DNA of 26,160 nt. Source: a virus. The translations under genes and the position numbers were made by a program. This document shows, piece by piece, positions 23,901-26,160 of the stretch; within the stretch, counting starts at the first letter, position 1, and each line of letters starts with the position of its first letter. The notes below the pieces were generated by a model. The model worked only from the letters and a program-made list of their open reading frames with translations, was not told the DNA's origin and made no database searches. Location: the IMG/VR virus record IMGVR_UViG_3300020219_000062, positions 1-26,160 of that record; one strand, given 5' to 3'.

Positions 23901-24317
23901 GAGTTCCCCACGGCCGAAGAGGTCAGGTTCGGTCAGCCAGGGGCAGCGGACTCGGAGCTGAGCCCGCCCTTCAACCCGGCCAACCGGCTCGCGGTCGGAG
24001 ACCCCGAAGCCTTCGCGGCCCAGGGCAGCTCGGCCAAAGCCGACCTGAAGCGGACCTGGACAGAGTTCGGCAGCAAGCTCCAGAAGAACTCCAAGGAAGC
24101 GCTGATTCAAGGGGAGCTGAAGCTCGTTCAAAAGGAATTGAACGAGACCAACAGCGAGCTGGAAGATCTTCTGGCCCAGCGGGAAAGGGAAGCAGCGGGC
24201 GGCTCCATCGTGCTCATGGAGCCGCCCATCAACACCCAGATTGACGCGCTGGTCCTGGCGAAGGCCAAGCTCGAAAAGCAGGTCGGCGACAAGACCCTGG
24301 AGCTTCAGCAGCTATGA
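20931..24317 (+). CDS. Baseplate hub protein (gp27-like) with long C-terminal extension
   Basis: The protein has 1128 residues and starts three bases after the previous TGA, with aagagga about eight bases upstream. Residues 25-510 match the hub layout of contractile tails: VDLSVESVPGSASVSLSIP, then IFWGLVTEVGEAFSGGEHTLSIQCSDILKWWEL (split across 113-145), a GFEFYMD..GDIVFKPP strand (325-341), and GFPIYVASKDKIWYVQGISHNI followed by TTLTLTAKRGK (459-498). This part would trimerise and carry the spike. A CGSC pair lies at 37-40. After an Ala/Lys/Pro linker (515-545) come ~580 residues I do not recognise, with a GFEVIGHFRYGRGMKLRDG strand (741-759), a CGC motif (887-889) and a C-terminal coiled coil (about 1055-1128). 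T4 gp27 is about 390 residues. The stop overlaps the next gene as ATGA. Confidence 0.85.
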   Translation: MPRGPYQGTYQPNLRPTVVHGPDALVYINGETDLIGCGSCRRKVDFNSYITSVQVDLSVESVPGSASVSLSIPRHAVDDFFFEGEPIITPMMEIEIFAKGYYLIEGVPQYYPIFWGLVTEVGEAFSGGEHTLSIQCSDILKWWELCKMNINPALTAASGQAGRSIFGNVFFGMNPYDVIWTCAQQAFGDVVIGSGSLVSLVKENGSQAKVFQESLHDIMAYWEQRFARARSNLLLYGTNGVAIRGDSLYEAWTQKNKGQNMKPFASQAVRNANGGTQGGQMVFDPTDPDVVAFRTQFSQAGQVNFFSSEYQTKLELANAAKEAIGFEFYMDVTGDIVFKPPFFNLDILSNKPVSWIQDIDVIDWDFSESESEVITQLTMQGSFGGNTDYGFSEEVTPYSSVTDYHLLRKYGWRSHSYNSEFMGDTQLMFYHGMDILDRINSKRHRGSISIPLRPELRLGFPIYVASKDKIWYVQGISHNIQFGGRAATTLTLTAKRGKFFAPRGIGNIDMTSYTGPTAAASKSAKPDPKAKNAQSGAQKGAPAVQPNLPFKYSTRQLAKNGKFTVNIGRAATIPPTIDDLDSLGKDNPYAPLILRHPKTGRAIGYPNVIMVYTRPFAPPNESLAKNLGQKTKRNPQVDKKAGEKAAKKSFDQLTSEFQKQNTANAIDDARDTLLNNRYQYGLNSAGVFVYAHDKKQLFGEVTFVTAQNITTQYNGGAAPTAAKIAKGGKSAMIRPISDERGFEVIGHFRYGRGMKLRDGQLVHNPGQKNQAAAVNLQVALAGDLFASLTAQAQGITTLTTAYANPVDAITRLLPEDLQTAGQQNEYSAGKTAQAFLPTGKNFVDTAPLGSAEQKGMFASVEAGQLSRAVTIAELNIMKDGGGVDAQCGCIAGRADLAFMSVGYQLKPLFVNTMGGVAPALSGTNAGGPVDPVLAQALKDGTPVTDEQYRSVLGGQNVMDRVDQFLFSLYSALDGPHQQYEAALRGESLELEFPTAEEVRFGQPGAADSELSPPFNPANRLAVGDPEAFAAQGSSAKADLKRTWTEFGSKLQKNSKEALIQGELKLVQKELNETNSELEDLLAQREREAAGGSIVLMEPPINTQIDALVLAKAKLEKQVGDKTLELQQL

Positions 24318-26160
24318 CCATCCGCGTTGGCGACTTCCGCAGGAAGTACCCCGTCGGGCACTCGCCCGGCAAGGGGTTCACCGACAACGGCTTCCCGCAA
24401 GGGGTCCACATCGGCATCCTCACCCGTATCGACGAGGTGTGCATGAAGGGCGACGTGAAGGTCTTGACCCGGGGCGGCCAGCTCGCCCGGGAGCTGGACC
24501 TCATGCAGCCCATGACCGGCCCCCGTTCCTTCTGGGGCGGCGTCCCCGAGATCAACTCGGTCGTGATGCTCGTCTACCGGATGAAGCACAAGCAGCAGTG
24601 GGTACCGGTCATCGTCGGCTACCTCCCTGTCGGCAACAAGAGCGGGCTCCGCTTCGACCCCTACTCGCCGACCGACCCGAAGGACATTCCTTCGGACCCG
24701 GCTGAACGGAGCATCTACGACCAGTTCATCGGCCGGACGCTCCGCTACAAGCGGCTGAAGCTCAAGCCGGGCAACGTCGGGGGCATGTCGGCCGACGGCG
24801 CCGAGTTCGTGCTCTCGAAGGACGTTCGGATGGCCAACCGGGCCGGCGACCTCCTGGAGCTTCGCGACGTAGACCGGACGCTCGTGACCCAGGCCGTGCA
24901 TCGGTTCGACTCGGCCTCGGGGGTCAAGCACTACGCGGGCCCCGTCCGCCGGGGCGAGCACTTCCTCCCCCAGGACATCTTCTCGTCAGGCCGGCAGCTC
25001 CGGGGCGAAGCGAGTCGCTACTTCGGCTCCGACGAGCTGAAGGCCCTCGGGCCTGGCGTCCCGGGTGCCGCGACGAAGTACGCCAACGCCGCCGGCAAGG
25101 TCCTGGACTTCTTCAACGACACAAAGACCTACCCCCCGACGACGTACGCCAACGGTCGCCGCGTCTTCTACCCGTCGACCGTGTTCGGGACGAGCATCGA
25201 GGACGGGGAGGCTGGCGGGGGCTATGCGTTCACCGAAGAGCGGGTCGAGCTGGCCCACGACACGGACCTTGTGCAAGAGGTCTTGGGTGAAATCGACGGC
25301 TTTTCGATCACCAAGCGACGGCCGTACATCGAGCACGTCATGGGGACGGCCATCGGGAACGACGCCACATCGAGCCAGGGGATGCGGGCCTATGGCAAGG
25401 TGCTCCGCCCCGAGCTGTGGTCCTCTTTTGAGGCGGAGGGGGCCGGCAAGTTCCTGATGAGCGAGGTTGAGCGGGCCGGTAAGGGCGACGTGGAGACCCT
25501 GACCACTGCCGCGGGCTTCCTCTTCCGTATGTGGTGCCCCTTCGGCGCCACGGACGACAACCCCTTCGCCATGGCGGTGGAGAAGCAGGGTAAGGTCTAC
25601 CTGAACGTCCCGAAGCCCACGGTCGAGCGCTACCCTGACGACGGGGGCATCTCGGTTGAAGCCAACATCCTCGGGGCCCTGAAGCTCTTTCTCGGGGCCT
25701 CGAACAAGAACAACACGAGCATTCAGGCAGACCTTCAGGGCGGCATCCGAGCGACCATCGGCCGCAACAAGGACACCGGCAACTCCATCGACGTGACCTA
25801 CCAGGGGGCGGTGTCATCCAACTACCGGTCCACGGTGGGCAACGAAGATGGCTACGCCAAGTTCGACGACATCCAGGGCAACATGGGCATCGGGGTCTCG
25901 GGCGACCTGAACGAGTCGGTCCAGGGGGCGAAGAACACGACGGTCTCGGGCGGGCACGTCATCCAGGCCGACCGGATGAACATCAACGCCTTCCAGGGCC
26001 TCGGCCTGAACGTCGGCCAGCTTGACGTGCTCGTCGCCCAGAAGAGCCAGTACCAGTATGCCCTCGCCGTCCTGGAGACCATCGTGGCGGGGGGCAAGGT
26101 CTCGACCATCTTCGCAGGGGGCCTCGTCGAGACCATCGGGGCCGGGGGCATGAGCACGAC
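24314..26160 (+). CDS. Baseplate spike protein with OB-fold and beta-structured C-terminal region, 3'-incomplete
   Basis: The ATG overlaps the hub stop (ATGA) and the frame stays open to the end of the window, giving at least 615 residues without a stop. Residues 28-106 fit the OB-fold of gp5, gpV or VgrG-type spikes: a GVHIGILTRID strand, GDVKVLTRGG, then PEINSVVMLVYRM and VPVIVGYLP. After this comes a domain with VLSKDVRMANRAGDLLELRDVDRTL and a region with no clear family. The last ~130 visible residues alternate short hydrophobic strands with Gly/Asn turns (NMGIGVSGDLNESVQGAKNTTVSGGH and following) and look like the start of a beta-helical needle. It would sit on the hub as the membrane-piercing tip. 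Any lysozyme domain here is not visible; one is present two genes upstream. Confidence 0.85.
   Translation, partial: MTIRVGDFRRKYPVGHSPGKGFTDNGFPQGVHIGILTRIDEVCMKGDVKVLTRGGQLARELDLMQPMTGPRSFWGGVPEINSVVMLVYRMKHKQQWVPVIVGYLPVGNKSGLRFDPYSPTDPKDIPSDPAERSIYDQFIGRTLRYKRLKLKPGNVGGMSADGAEFVLSKDVRMANRAGDLLELRDVDRTLVTQAVHRFDSASGVKHYAGPVRRGEHFLPQDIFSSGRQLRGEASRYFGSDELKALGPGVPGAATKYANAAGKVLDFFNDTKTYPPTTYANGRRVFYPSTVFGTSIEDGEAGGGYAFTEERVELAHDTDLVQEVLGEIDGFSITKRRPYIEHVMGTAIGNDATSSQGMRAYGKVLRPELWSSFEAEGAGKFLMSEVERAGKGDVETLTTAAGFLFRMWCPFGATDDNPFAMAVEKQGKVYLNVPKPTVERYPDDGGISVEANILGALKLFLGASNKNNTSIQADLQGGIRATIGRNKDTGNSIDVTYQGAVSSNYRSTVGNEDGYAKFDDIQGNMGIGVSGDLNESVQGAKNTTVSGGHVIQADRMNINAFQGLGLNVGQLDVLVAQKSQYQYALAVLETIVAGGKVSTIFAGGLVETIGAGGMST

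Noticed and set aside
22326-24131. 601-aa open frame on the - strand opposite the hub gene
   Set aside because: Same antisense artefact; no motif, and it conflicts with a well-supported + strand gene.
1-26160. tRNA genes, CRISPR arrays, insertion sequences, integrase or attachment sites
   Set aside because: No cloverleaf, regular repeat-spacer pattern, transposase motif or terminal inverted repeats were seen by eye on either strand; a dedicated scan could still find a subtle one.

Overview
This window is the contractile-tail module of a myovirus-type phage, or a prophage or element derived from one. All 15 genes I accept are on the + strand, tightly packed, with a strong G/C preference at third codon positions. 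That points to a phage of a high-GC bacterium; the sequence alone does not identify the host. Stops are TGA, TAA and one TAG, so the standard bacterial code fits. No tRNA, CRISPR array, insertion sequence, integrase or attachment site was seen, and no stretch over 300 bases lacks a gene.

Layout. (1) 1-375: the 3' part of a zinc-ribbon protein, probably beginning upstream of the window. (2) 376-4836: a leader with an imperfect direct repeat, a very large tail sheath gene (1412 aa), and a clear Rho-independent terminator. (3) 4868-10427: four genes joined by ATGA overlaps or a direct stop/start junction. They encode a UvrD/Rep-family SF1 helicase with a ~300-aa unassigned N-terminal part, an unknown Gln-rich protein, a protein with an XRE-like helix-turn-helix, and an unknown protein faintly reminiscent of DHH phosphoesterases. 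This non-structural-looking block sits inside the tail operon, between sheath and tube, and is the most unusual thing here. (4) 10455-12105: an unknown protein, the probable tail tube, and a large nested stem-loop behind the tube gene. (5) 12130-18041: two tail-assembly-chaperone-like genes in the same frame separated by one TAA, then the tape measure gene, which carries a perfect 17-bp inverted repeat and a second hairpin in its Ala/Pro linker. (6) 18045-26160: baseplate and hub genes: a small baseplate protein; a larger protein joining a lysozyme-like domain to a second copy of the small protein's domain; a gp27-like hub with a ~600-aa extension; and an OB-fold/beta-structured spike gene that runs off the right edge.

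How they work together. Hub, spike and baseplate proteins would form the tip. The tape measure and its chaperones would set tube length. Tube and then sheath would polymerise, and the lysozyme-like domain would open the cell wall during injection. The helicase block has no obvious role in tail building. It could act on phage DNA in replication, recombination or repair, be packaged, or counter host defence; the sequence does not say which.
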